A DNA stretch of 64,000 nt from Chloroflexota bacterium (lineage in GTDB: Bacteria > Chloroflexota > Anaerolineae > CG2-30-64-16). A program made the position numbers and the translations under genes. Every line of letters begins with the position of its first letter. The stretch's first letter is position 1. This document shows, one piece after another, positions 1 to 8,163 of the stretch. The stretch is taken from NCBI GenBank assembly GCA_026389845.1, contig JAPLHB010000112.1, forward strand, positions 1-64,000, in the 5' to 3' direction. The notes under the pieces are model-generated. The model worked only from the letters and a program-made list of their open reading frames with translations. It had not been told where the DNA came from and did no database searches.

Positions 1-624
1 GCTCATCTTCGGGTAAACGTGATTGGCGTCGGACTTGCCGATCACCACCATCATGAAGTCGCGCATGATGAAGTCGAAGCCGATCATGCTGTAGACTACC
101 GGGAAGTACCAGGCCTGGACCTTGTGCAGAGGCTTCCACGGCGCGCGGGGCGTGAGGCGCAGCGTACCGTACGTCTCGACATCGTCGTCGAAGCCGGCGA
201 GGTTGGTGTAGGTGTGATGCCACACGTTGTGCTTGGTGCGCCAGCGAAACCCGCTCATGCCCAGCATCTCGGCGCTGAGGCTGATCAGCCTGTTAACGCG
301 CTGATGATCGGAGTAGCCGCAGTGGTTGGCGTCGTGCATGACGTTGAAGCCAACCTAGGCGATGGCCATCGCCCACACCACGCACAAGACGACGTTGACC
401 AGCGGCGGGAAATGGCCGAGCAGCAAAAGCAGGTACACACCCAGCCACCAGGCCAGCGCGACCGCCGTCTTGAGGTACATGGCCGGTACGTCGCGCGCGG
501 GGATGTCGTTGTCGCGCAGATAGGCGTTGACACGCTCGTTGAGCGCTTTTCGGAAACCGCGCTGCTGCGTGAACTGGAGACTTCTAGTGGGAGGTTTTCC
601 AGCGATCTTCGCAGAAGTAGCCAC
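1..624 (-). pseudogene. Fatty acid desaturase, 5' part, interrupted by an amber stop
   Basis: Membrane di-iron acyl desaturase, cut by the window edge (about 208 codons of the roughly 350 usual). The start chosen is GTG at 622-624, preceded by AGGAGG at good spacing. The frame reads to an in-frame TAG at 355-357 and then continues in the same frame with clear desaturase sequence: VGFNVMHDANH (first His box) and KHNVWHHTYTN (second His box, HxxHH). The stop lies seven codons before the first histidine box, so the product would lack the active site. A single substitution explains it; a sequencing error or a recent null allele are both possible. Family assignment is firm, functional status is not. 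Confidence 0.8.
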
Positions 625-662
625 TTCGACTCTCCTCCTTTCTTCGCGCATCGTTTACTTTT

Positions 663-1115
663 TTACTCCGGTGGCAGCCGCCTGAGCAGCGCCAGATGTG
701 CGCCGAAGAGGGTCATCAGAAACTGCAGGAACGGCGATATGACGATCATCAAGACCAGCCAGCCGATGAAGCTCGCGGCCGGCTCATAGAGGATGAGCGG
801 GATGCCGAAGTTCGCCAGGTCTGCCGCGGGATCGAACAGCATCCCGACCATGCGGCTCCACACGGCCGTCATCAGCACGCAAGTGAAAGCTGCGGTGAGC
901 GCGGCCCATCGCAGCACCCGGTCGAGCGCCTGCCTGACGGGCCGCGGACGGACCGTCAGGCGCGTCGCGATTGCCCATCCCACCGGCAGTCCCAGGAGGA
1001 TGCAGAAGATGGGCACGCCCATGCCGGCCCCGACGCAGATCACGTCGAGCGCGGCGTAGAGGAGCAGCGCCCAGCGGCGCTTGAGGGTAAAGAGGGTGAT
1101 TTTCAGGCGTTTCAT
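663..1115 (-). CDS. Small integral membrane protein at the end of the hsd operon
   Basis: 150 residues with about four hydrophobic segments (near residues 16-50, 68-90, 100-118 and 118-140) separated by short Arg-rich loops; no enzymatic motif seen. The ATG overlaps the hsdM stop in an ATGA arrangement, so it is translated with the restriction-modification genes. I do not recognise the family. Coupling suggests a role linked to the restriction system, but a bystander membrane protein is equally possible. Confidence 0.7.
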   Translation of the reverse strand: MKRLKITLFTLKRRWALLLYAALDVICVGAGMGVPIFCILLGLPVGWAIATRLTVRPRPVRQALDRVLRWAALTAAFTCVLMTAVWSRMVGMLFDPAADLANFGIPLILYEPAASFIGWLVLMIVISPFLQFLMTLFGAHLALLRRLPPE

Positions 1116-2872
1116 CGCAGTCCCCCGCGCCCCCGCAGTGCGGCCAGCGCTTCGCTGATCTCGCGCCCCTTGACTTCGATGATGTCCATGAGGTCTTCAG
1201 GCGTGCGGTCATCCACATCCGGTTTCCTGTGCGGGTTGACGGCCTTGAGATCGTAGACGGCGTCTTCGATCTCCTTGGCCTTGGCGGCCAGATCGCGCGC
1301 CTCGCGGGTCAGCGCCAGCACCTGGGCTTCGGTCTCCGCAATGGTTTTGTCGTCGCGCGGCTGGGCTTTCTTCAGGTCCTTCAGCCGTTCGTTCCACTGC
1401 GCGGCCTGCTGGCCCTTGGCGGTGGACTGCTCCTTGAGCGGCCGTGCCTCTCCGGCGGCGATCCGCTTGCGCGCGTCCATGTCCACGGTCCAGGAAAGCT
1501 CACTGTCGGCCCGCGCCGGCAAGAGGCGTAAGAAGTCCTCAAAGTGCTTGTGCGTCAGCGGCGTCTTCTTGAGCACCTTCATGTCGGTCAGATCGTAGTA
1601 CCAGATTTTGCGCGTCGGCTGGCCCTTGGTGAAGAAGAGCAGGTTGGTCTTGACGCCTGCGCCCGCCGCGGTGAAGACGCCGCCCGGCAGGCTCACCACG
1701 CACCACAAGTCGCAATCATCCAGCAGCTTGCGCTTGGTCTTGACGAAGGCGTCTTCGTTGGCGCGGAAGAGCAGCCCTTCGTCCAGCACGATGCCGCACC
1801 GCCCACCCTCGCGCAGGCTGCGGATGACGTGCTGGAGGAAGAGCACCTGGGTGGCCCCGGTCTTGTAGTCGAAATTGGTCTGGGCTTCCTTGCCTTCCTT
1901 GCCGCCGAAGGGCGGATTGGTAAGGATCACGTCAAACGTCTGGGGCGCACCTTCGAACAGCCCGCCATAGGTTTCCTGGCCGGTCAGCGTATTGCCGTGC
2001 CAGAGGTTGGGCTTGTCCACACCATGCAGCACCAGATTGGCCAGGGCAATGGGATAGATGAGGTTTTCCTTTTCTCGACCCCAGAAGGTGTGCTGCTTGA
2101 GCGTTTCCAGTTGCGCGGCGGTGGCGTCGTTACCCAGCGCGCCCTCGATGTGCTCGAAGCTCTGGGCGAGGAAGCCGCCTGTGCCGCAGCCAGGGTCGTA
2201 GACCGTCTCATCCACGCGGGGATTGATCACCTGCACCATCGCCTTGATGACCTGGCGCGGGGTGAAGAACTGTCCGCCGTCGTTGCCTTTCTCGCCCATC
2301 TTGAGGAGCAGCCCCTCATAGACCTGCGAAAGGGTGAAGACGTGCGTCGGGTCCACCGCTTCAACGGTAAGCTCATGCACTTTGTCGAGCACGTCGAGGA
2401 AATTGCGCTCGGTATCAATGCGCACCCGCTCGACGCCGGTCATGATCTCGCTGATGACCTTCTGGCGCGGCGAGGCGTCGGGCCGGTTCTTGAGCGCTCT
2501 CAGGTGCGGCAGCAGGTCGGTGTTGATGAAGGTGAAAAAGGCGTTCTGCGGCGCGTTCTGAAGTTCGTGGCGCTTGTTGGTCTGGCCTGCGGGCAGGGTT
2601 TCGGGCGGCGCGCCCCAATCGCGCCAGCGGTAGGGGGCTTCCAGCGAAGGCCAGAAGGAGACGCCCAGGGCCTCGGCCTCTTGCTCCTCCTGGTGTTCCT
2701 TCTCGTCGAGGATGCGCAGGAAGAGAATCCAGGTCAATTCGGGCACGTACTGCATCGCGCCGGCGCAGTTGCCGCGGCGCATGATGTCGCAGATGCTCTT
2801 GACCGCCTGATCCACCGATTGCTGGGTGGCCAGCCGCTTGCCGTTGCCGTTCTTTTTCGGTCCGCGCGCCAT
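1112..2872 (-). CDS. hsdM: Type I restriction-modification system methyltransferase subunit HsdM
   Basis: 586-residue N6-adenine DNA methyltransferase, which with HsdS forms the modification enzyme. An N-terminal helical HsdM domain (about 15-160) is followed by the methyltransferase fold: GGQFFTPRQV at about 199-208, the SAM-binding motif DPGCGTGGF at 226-234 and the catalytic NPPF at 319-322. The C-terminal 100 residues are charged and probably coiled-coil. It starts one nucleotide after the hsdS stop and its own stop overlaps the next gene. Length and motif order are normal for the family. Confidence 0.95.
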   Translation of the reverse strand: MARGPKKNGNGKRLATQQSVDQAVKSICDIMRRGNCAGAMQYVPELTWILFLRILDEKEHQEEQEAEALGVSFWPSLEAPYRWRDWGAPPETLPAGQTNKRHELQNAPQNAFFTFINTDLLPHLRALKNRPDASPRQKVISEIMTGVERVRIDTERNFLDVLDKVHELTVEAVDPTHVFTLSQVYEGLLLKMGEKGNDGGQFFTPRQVIKAMVQVINPRVDETVYDPGCGTGGFLAQSFEHIEGALGNDATAAQLETLKQHTFWGREKENLIYPIALANLVLHGVDKPNLWHGNTLTGQETYGGLFEGAPQTFDVILTNPPFGGKEGKEAQTNFDYKTGATQVLFLQHVIRSLREGGRCGIVLDEGLLFRANEDAFVKTKRKLLDDCDLWCVVSLPGGVFTAAGAGVKTNLLFFTKGQPTRKIWYYDLTDMKVLKKTPLTHKHFEDFLRLLPARADSELSWTVDMDARKRIAAGEARPLKEQSTAKGQQAAQWNERLKDLKKAQPRDDKTIAETEAQVLALTREARDLAAKAKEIEDAVYDLKAVNPHRKPDVDDRTPEDLMDIIEVKGREISEALAALRGRGGLR

Positions 2873-2873
2873 A

Positions 2874-4133
2874 TCAGATCTCTCCGTTGAACGCCCGGCG
2901 CAGCAGGGCTGCTGGCAGGGTGTTGACCGTGTTCAGTTCCGCTTCCGCCGCCGCGCGGGCTTTCTCCACCGCCGCCATCTGCACGCGCAACACCGCCGCA
3001 ATTCGCCGTTGCTCGGAGAGGGGCGGGAGGGGAATTGCAATATTGCCGACTTGATATGTCGTAAGGTTTCTAAAGATCGCCCCCGTTGCTTCCTTATCCG
3101 TCAATTCTCTTGAGCGTCTGAGAAAATAGAAAAGGAACTCTTGAGTCAGTTTCTCAATCTGAAGCTTTCTGAGGCCGACAAAACCATCGTGGATACATGC
3201 ATCCACGTTAAGTATTGCAGGTAAGCCAGGGGCTCCGCTAACGACGATCACAACGTCACCCTTCATCATCGGACGACTCAGGGTAGCACCAACCTCTGTT
3301 AGAAAATCAACTCTAGGAGTCACATACATCACGTCACGCGTAACATCTTCGACCATGAGGCGTGGCACATTCCCACCATAGTATCGAGGATCACCTTTGG
3401 GCCTTGGGCTGCTGCCTCGTACAATCTCACACACCTCCCCCAGCTTCACCCAGCGCCAGCCGGCGGGGAGGGGTTGGCCGGGTTGGGGGAAGACCTGGCG
3501 GAGGAAGGCGGCGGGCAGGGCCTTGACTGCCGCAAGCCGGGCCTGGGCCGCCGCGCGGGTCTTCTCTACCGCCGTCATCTGCTCGCGCAGTACGCCCGCT
3601 ATCCGTTGCTGCTCAGGGAGGGGAGGGAGTGGGAATTCGAGGCTCAGCAACCTATCTGCTTTGACGGCGCTCTGCCCAATCCACCTATTGCAGATAGCAG
3701 CAAAGACTCCTTGCTGCCACTGATGATTCAACCAACTGGATAAAAAGGCCGGCAAGAGGCTATCGCTAACCGTTCTCAACCTTGTGAAATGGTTGCTGTA
3801 GACGATTGGCTCAACATAGCCATCAAACTGAGCGCTCTTCCCAACCAGCTCCGTGCTATTCGTGTTGTTGAAGAGTACATCACCGGGCACGAGCAAAAAC
3901 TGCTCGATGTTGTTGCCTTCCCTTGGAACCCGAAGAACATCATCCCATACGAAATTTCCCCGAGTGTCGAGGTTGTTCATCCGCAGTTGAACGACGCCAT
4001 CAGCATCGCGTTGGCCGCAAGCAAAACCAGCTTGGGTCTCTCGGATGACTTCCCTCAGCCTGACCCATCGCCAGCCGTCGGGGAGGGTGCGCAGGGATGG
4101 CGTGCCGGAGGACCGTTCGGCAGGGTATTTCAT
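2874..4133 (-). CDS. hsdS: Type I restriction-modification specificity subunit HsdS
   Basis: 419 residues from the chosen ATG, which overlaps the stop of the upstream four-helix gene (ATGA); the open frame extends 46 codons further but with low-complexity sequence. Two target-recognition halves are visible, each opening with a GWRWV motif (LPDGWRWVRL and LPAGWRWVKL) and closing with a conserved helix containing LPPL.EQ.RIA.VLR and an Ala/Arg-rich coil. This is the typical internal duplication of HsdS that recognises a bipartite DNA site. The second TRD region (about 3020-3420) has lower GC than its neighbours, as expected for exchangeable recognition domains. Confidence 0.93.
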   Translation of the reverse strand: MKYPAERSSGTPSLRTLPDGWRWVRLREVIRETQAGFACGQRDADGVVQLRMNNLDTRGNFVWDDVLRVPREGNNIEQFLLVPGDVLFNNTNSTELVGKSAQFDGYVEPIVYSNHFTRLRTVSDSLLPAFLSSWLNHQWQQGVFAAICNRWIGQSAVKADRLLSLEFPLPPLPEQQRIAGVLREQMTAVEKTRAAAQARLAAVKALPAAFLRQVFPQPGQPLPAGWRWVKLGEVCEIVRGSSPRPKGDPRYYGGNVPRLMVEDVTRDVMYVTPRVDFLTEVGATLSRPMMKGDVVIVVSGAPGLPAILNVDACIHDGFVGLRKLQIEKLTQEFLFYFLRRSRELTDKEATGAIFRNLTTYQVGNIAIPLPPLSEQRRIAAVLRVQMAAVEKARAAAEAELNTVNTLPAALLRRAFNGEI

Positions 4134-4696
4134 CGGGGACGCTCCTGCTGGGCACGCGCCGCGAGGCGGGCGCGGGTCATGCGCTCGCGCAGGCCGCCCT
4201 CCTTGAGAAAGGCTTGTTCGAGCTGCCGAATCTGTTGGTCGAGCAGGTAGTTTGTCTGGTGAATCAGGCAAATGATGATGTTTGCCACGACCTCGGGCGG
4301 GCGGGTTTCGAAATAGGGCCTATAGGTCTCGTAGGACACGTCATTGGATGCCCCGAGCTTGCGCACGAACAGTGCTTCTCTGCTGTCCTTCTCCCAGAGG
4401 CGCAGGCCGCGCGTGCGCAGATAGTCGCGGTAGTCAACCAGCAATTCCTCGAGGCTGGCGCGCGCCACGTTGGTCAGCTTGATCTCGGTTTCTTTAGAGG
4501 TTCCCGAAGCCATGCTGGCCTCGACGATATTCTGCTTGCCCGAACGAGCAGCCTGTACCATCTGGTCAACCGTGCGGTCTCGCTTGTCGAGCAGATTGGC
4601 GCAGAATTTTACGGTGGCGTCATAGACAATCTCGGCCTTCCGGTATGAAAGGAGATTCTGGTAGCCACCATGCGGAGGGATGAAATGATCTGTCAT
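4130..4696 (-). CDS. Four-helix-bundle suffix-domain protein within the hsd operon
   Basis: 188 residues, mostly helical. The core from about residue 15 to 110 (SYRKAEIVYDAT, DQMVQAARSGKQNI.EAS, ARASLEELLVDYRDYL) matches the S23-like four-helix-bundle fold; the second half carries Arg-rich helices that fit the suffix form of the family. Such genes are repeatedly found inside type I restriction operons, but their function is not established. Both ends overlap neighbours by 4 nt (hsdR stop, hsdS start), so expression is tightly coupled. Confidence 0.85.
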   Translation of the reverse strand: MTDHFIPPHGGYQNLLSYRKAEIVYDATVKFCANLLDKRDRTVDQMVQAARSGKQNIVEASMASGTSKETEIKLTNVARASLEELLVDYRDYLRTRGLRLWEKDSREALFVRKLGASNDVSYETYRPYFETRPPEVVANIIICLIHQTNYLLDQQIRQLEQAFLKEGGLRERMTRARLAARAQQERPR

Positions 4697-7074
4697 GCCG
4701 CAAACATCCTCGTTTTGGTCTCCACCAGCAAGTCGCGCGGGCTGCCCGCCAGTTTCAGTGCGGCCAGGCCGCCGGCCGCTTTGACCTCCGGGGTCTGGAA
4801 GATCTGCTGGTTTTCCAGGCCGTCGGTGCCGCCGCGCTCGAACTGGCTGGCGATGGCGCGGATGGTGGCGGCGGCCCGCTTGGGCAGCGCGTTGATCCAG
4901 TCCTCGTGTTTGTAGGTGAAGGCCAGCGTGCGGTCGCGGCGCGTGCGCGGGGCCATGCCCCAGCCCAGCTCCGCCAGCACGTCGTAGAGGTCGAAGTTCC
5001 CCTTCTCGTCAACCATGCGAACAACGTTGGGAGAATAACCGGAGGTTATCAGCGTGTTGATGAGTTCCTGCCGCAACGGGGGATCAATCCAGCGGATCCG
5101 GAAGTCGGTCAGGGTGGGGACTTCTTGCACCAGCCGCGCGGCCAGGCGGGCCTTGTATTCTTCCAGCGGCACGGGCATGGCCACCCCGTCCACGTCGGCG
5201 ATGATGTAGCGCCCGGCGTCGGTGATGTGTACCTCGAAGCCCTCGACGCTGATGGTCGGCTCCGGTTCCGGCGGCGGTGGCGATTCGGGGTCGTCGCCGC
5301 CCGTGCGCGGCGGCTTCGTGATGAAGCTCTCGCCGAAGAGGCGCGTGGCGTCGGTGTAGTCGTACACGCGGAACATCAGCTTGCCCGTGGGCGCGTCGAT
5401 GCGCATGCCCCGCCCCACCATCTGGTAGAAGCTGATGGGCGATTTGAGGTACTTGAAGAAGACGATGTTGCGCACGCAGGGCACATCCACGCCGGTGGTC
5501 AGCAGGTCCACCGTGGTGGCGATGAAGTGGCTGCGCGACGAGGCGCGCAGGTCAGGAAGCTGATCGTTGCCGCTGCTCGCTGCGGTGCACTTGAAGGCGT
5601 ACCATTCCTGTCGTTGCTTGCCGTGGTCGGCGCACCACTTGGCGTAAAGGTTGTTCAACTGGGTCGCGACATCGTCAGCATGGCGGTCGCGGGCGCAAAA
5701 GACGATGGTTTTTTGCTCGGGGCCGCCGAACTTCAGGAGATAATTGAAGAGGTCCTGGCACATGGCCTGCACGCGGTCGGGCAGCAGGATGCGATCTTCG
5801 TACTGGGTCTTGACGTAGTATTCTGCGACCTGCTCGCGCGTCATCGATAGGCCTGTGATGGCATCCACCGGTTTGCGCGCCATGACGTCGTCCACGGTGA
5901 TGCCGGTGTCGTCCAGGTTGACGCGGCCCTCTTGGATGTCGCAGGCCGCGAGATAGCCGTCCTCGATGGCCTGGGCCAGGCCGTATTCGTAGACCGGCTC
6001 ACCGAAATAGGCCAGGTTATTGGCGGTGATCTCGGCGTCCTGCCGGGCCTCGGCGGAGGGCGAGTCAAGACTCGCCCCTACAATCTGGCGCGGCGTGGCG
6101 GTGAGGCCGATCTGGACGGCGTTGCGGTTGCGCGTGAGCACCTGCGACCACTTGCCCCAGGCCGAGCGGTGACATTCGTCAATGACGATGTGGGTAAAGT
6201 AATTCTCGGGGTAGAAGGTGGTCAGGAAATTGGCATCGCCGTCATCGTTTTCCACGCCGAGGGTCTGGTAGGTGGCGCTGTGGATGCGGGCGTTCTTGGC
6301 GTTGTTCGTGCCATCTGGCTTGCGGTAGACCTCGGCGGCGTCGGAGCCAAAGACATTCTGGAAGGCCTTGAGGGCCTGGGTGCGGAGTTCGTCGCGGTCG
6401 CAGATGAACAGGGCGCGGGTGAGCTGTCCGGCGTCGGAGAGACGCTTGAGCAGGTTCACGGCGATGAAGGTCTTGCCCGCGCCGGTGGCCAGGGAGAGCA
6501 GCGCCCGCTTGGGTTGATCGGTGACCTCGCACCGGGCGATCTTCTCCATGACGGCGCGAATGGCGGCGTCTTGATAGTAGCGTCGGGCTCCCTCACCGCC
6601 AGGATATGGCTGCAATAAGGGGCGAGCGGCCGCGGATTCAAGGGTGAAGCCCATGCCTTGCTCATACCGGGCACGAAGCTCCGTTGGAGTCGGGAACTCG
6701 GCAATGGGCTTCGGCGCGGAAGTCAGGCCAGTGAAGCGGTCGAACTCGACGAATTGATGGCCATTGGACGAGAAGATAAAGCGGACGTTCAGCCGCTTGC
6801 ATTCGGAGTAGCCCTTAGCCTGGTCGAGGCCGTGCCCAGCCGGAAGGCTTTCCTTCTTGGCTTCGATGAGCGCCAAAGCGACGGGCTGGGTGTCGACGTT
6901 GACCTTGACCCGAAGAACGTAGTCCATTCTGCCGCGGGAGCGGCGGCGGGCCCTGCCGTTTATGATCTCGATAGTCCCTGCGGTTTCTTCACGGCGGATC
7001 AAGTCCTCGGTCCATCCGCGGATATGCATGGCAGGGTCGATCAGTTTGGCTCGGGTGTCGGCTTCGTTCAGCAA
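4693..7074 (-). CDS. hsdR: Type I restriction endonuclease subunit HsdR (EcoEI-like)
   Basis: 793-residue ATP-dependent translocase and nuclease. The N-terminal HSDR_N nuclease domain shows D51, then E71 and K73 in LIEAKKE (PD-(D/E)xK type). The SF2 motor follows with ATGAGKT at 196-202, DECH at 299-302, GLTATPRQ, and a QMVGRGMR motif VI; an EcoEI R-type C-terminal domain ends the protein. The start is TTG at 7072-7074 with GAGG upstream. An in-frame palindromic insert lies just after the TATP motif (see 6057-6079). First gene of the R / four-helix / S / M / membrane-protein operon. Confidence 0.95.
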   Translation of the reverse strand: MLNEADTRAKLIDPAMHIRGWTEDLIRREETAGTIEIINGRARRRSRGRMDYVLRVKVNVDTQPVALALIEAKKESLPAGHGLDQAKGYSECKRLNVRFIFSSNGHQFVEFDRFTGLTSAPKPIAEFPTPTELRARYEQGMGFTLESAAARPLLQPYPGGEGARRYYQDAAIRAVMEKIARCEVTDQPKRALLSLATGAGKTFIAVNLLKRLSDAGQLTRALFICDRDELRTQALKAFQNVFGSDAAEVYRKPDGTNNAKNARIHSATYQTLGVENDDGDANFLTTFYPENYFTHIVIDECHRSAWGKWSQVLTRNRNAVQIGLTATPRQIVGASLDSPSAEARQDAEITANNLAYFGEPVYEYGLAQAIEDGYLAACDIQEGRVNLDDTGITVDDVMARKPVDAITGLSMTREQVAEYYVKTQYEDRILLPDRVQAMCQDLFNYLLKFGGPEQKTIVFCARDRHADDVATQLNNLYAKWCADHGKQRQEWYAFKCTAASSGNDQLPDLRASSRSHFIATTVDLLTTGVDVPCVRNIVFFKYLKSPISFYQMVGRGMRIDAPTGKLMFRVYDYTDATRLFGESFITKPPRTGGDDPESPPPPEPEPTISVEGFEVHITDAGRYIIADVDGVAMPVPLEEYKARLAARLVQEVPTLTDFRIRWIDPPLRQELINTLITSGYSPNVVRMVDEKGNFDLYDVLAELGWGMAPRTRRDRTLAFTYKHEDWINALPKRAAATIRAIASQFERGGTDGLENQQIFQTPEVKAAGGLAALKLAGSPRDLLVETKTRMFAA
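6057..6079. repeat. Palindromic repeat inside hsdR
   Basis: A near-perfect inverted repeat (GGGCGAGT / ACTCGCCC with a 4-nt loop) followed by CTACA. Related sequences (GGGGCGAG..., GGTGCGCCCCTACA) occur at 16535-16555 and 31932-31955. In hsdR it is read through in frame as about ten residues between TATPRQ and EARQDAEI, a position where related HsdR proteins vary in length. Confidence 0.6.
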
Positions 7075-7097
7075 GGTAGATCATCCTCGTCTTGATG

Positions 7098-7188
7098 ATA
7101 ACGCGTTATTAGACGAACGTCTGCCCAACGGTTCTGGGATTATGGTCTGGGCTACGAGGATTATAGCCCATTTGCGCGACTGGGGCAA
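7098..7188 (-). promoter_or_regulatory. Promoter of the hsd operon, with a palindrome in the leader
   Basis: On the minus strand a -35 TTGCCC (7183-7188) and a -10 TATAAT (7160-7165) are separated by exactly 17 nt. Transcription would start near 7153, giving a leader of about 80 nt. A perfect 12-bp palindrome ATAACGCGTTAT at 7098-7109 lies in that leader, between the start site and the hsdR start codon, and could be an operator. Basis: consensus match only. Confidence 0.6.
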
Positions 7189-7573
7189 CTGGAAGGAACT
7201 TCCCGATGTGCGGCAGCCGTGGGTTGAACCGGTCGGCTGACCCGCTGGGGGTGGAAGTCGGCTTATGATCGTTAAGCAAATAATCGGGTAATCGTCCGAG
7301 TCGCGCCGCGGCAAGGCCGCCGAATGAATTCGGCGTCTGATATGACCAAGTGCGCTGAAGCGCACTGCCCCGCCGGCAACGCAACCTGCTTCAGCAGGTT
7401 TGGCGTATCAGCCTGCGGGTTTCAACCGCAGGCGTGGCGACGGCGAGCAGCGGGGCGTTACCCGAATAAATTCTTAACGTTCATCAGCCGACTGAGGGGG
7501 CGGGCCAGTCGGTCTCGACTCCTTTGCGTTAGCGACGCCTGGGCGGGCGTGGACTCTATTTGAGAGAACGAGC
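7189..7573. repeat. Gene-free stretch with a cluster of small palindromes
   Basis: No convincing gene. It holds several hairpins: CGCCGAA/TTCGGCG near 7317-7334, AGTGCGC/GCGCACT at 7349-7366, CCTGCTTCAGCAGG at 7385-7398, and CCTGCGG/CCGCAGG at 7412-7432. They resemble REP-type units and may also end transcription of the gene at 7574, which is read away from here on the minus strand only up to 7574. Confidence 0.5.
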
Positions 7574-7891
7574 TTATTTCTCAATTTTCTCGATCTTGAA
7601 ATAGACTGGCCGCGTGCCATCAGAACAACAAGCAATGATGGTATTGCCACCTTGAGTCCACATATCAAAGCTCCCGTTCGCATAATAGCCAACGAGTACT
7701 TTGTAGATGTCATTCCAGGCCCACGGACAGAACCCTTGAGGCATACTTGAAGCAGCATCAGCTATGAAGGTTTGTCCTTCGGTGAAAACTTCGCAAGGCC
7801 CTAGAGTTTTCTTGCGTTCTTCCTCCACATATTGTTCGACATATTCCTTTCTAAATGATCTCTCGATAACTGTGATTTTGCACTGAGCCAT
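7574..7891 (-). CDS. TIGR04076 family protein
   Basis: 105 residues from an ATG with GGAAGG upstream. The sequence fits the small TIGR04076 family: CKITVIERSF near the start, GPCEVF.EGQ.F in the middle, then a conserved PQGFCPWAW.DIYK and a C-terminal ACCSDGTRPV.FKIE. The conserved cysteines suggest metal or redox chemistry but no activity is established for the family. Longer versions of this frame absorb the unrelated kinase remnant upstream, so the short start is preferred. Confidence 0.85.
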   Translation of the reverse strand: MAQCKITVIERSFRKEYVEQYVEEERKKTLGPCEVFTEGQTFIADAASSMPQGFCPWAWNDIYKVLVGYYANGSFDMWTQGGNTIIACCSDGTRPVYFKIEKIEK

Positions 7892-7910
7892 TCGAACCTT
7901 CCTCTCTGAT

Positions 7911-8062
7911 CTATTCATCGGGATGATCTGGCTTCGCCTGGGGCAAGGCCACGGCGAACACACTGCCCTGGCCGAGCTGCTCTCCACCGTGATCGCGCCT
8001 CCTTGCGCGTCAACCAGATCTTTGGCGATGGAGAGGCGCAGCCCTGCGCCGGAGATGCGGAG
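7911..8062 (-). pseudogene. Histidine kinase 3'-end fragment (copy A)
   Basis: About 150 bp encoding the last 45-50 residues of a HATPase domain: SGAGLRLSIAKDLVDAQGGAITVES, then, after a 1-nt frame change, VFAVALPQAKPDHPDE and a stop. It aligns with the end of the intact kinase at 14233 (GAGLGLSIAKELVEAQAGAITVES) and more closely with fragment B at 13375. There is no upstream kinase sequence, so this is debris and not a gene. The next 100 bp (8063-8163) show nothing recognisable. Confidence 0.75.
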
Positions 8063-8163
8063 GCCGCGGACGGCGCGGACAAAAGCCGGTGTGGTCTGCG
8101 TTTTCCGCGTCCTGTTCTGCGTGTCGTCCTGCCCCGCTCTGAATTCCTCCAGCAGAGTGCGGG

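Noticed and set aside
1-624. Stop-codon reassignment or readthrough as an explanation of the amber codon
   Set aside because: No other conserved gene in the window needs a sense TAG, and the CPBP gene ends at TAG.
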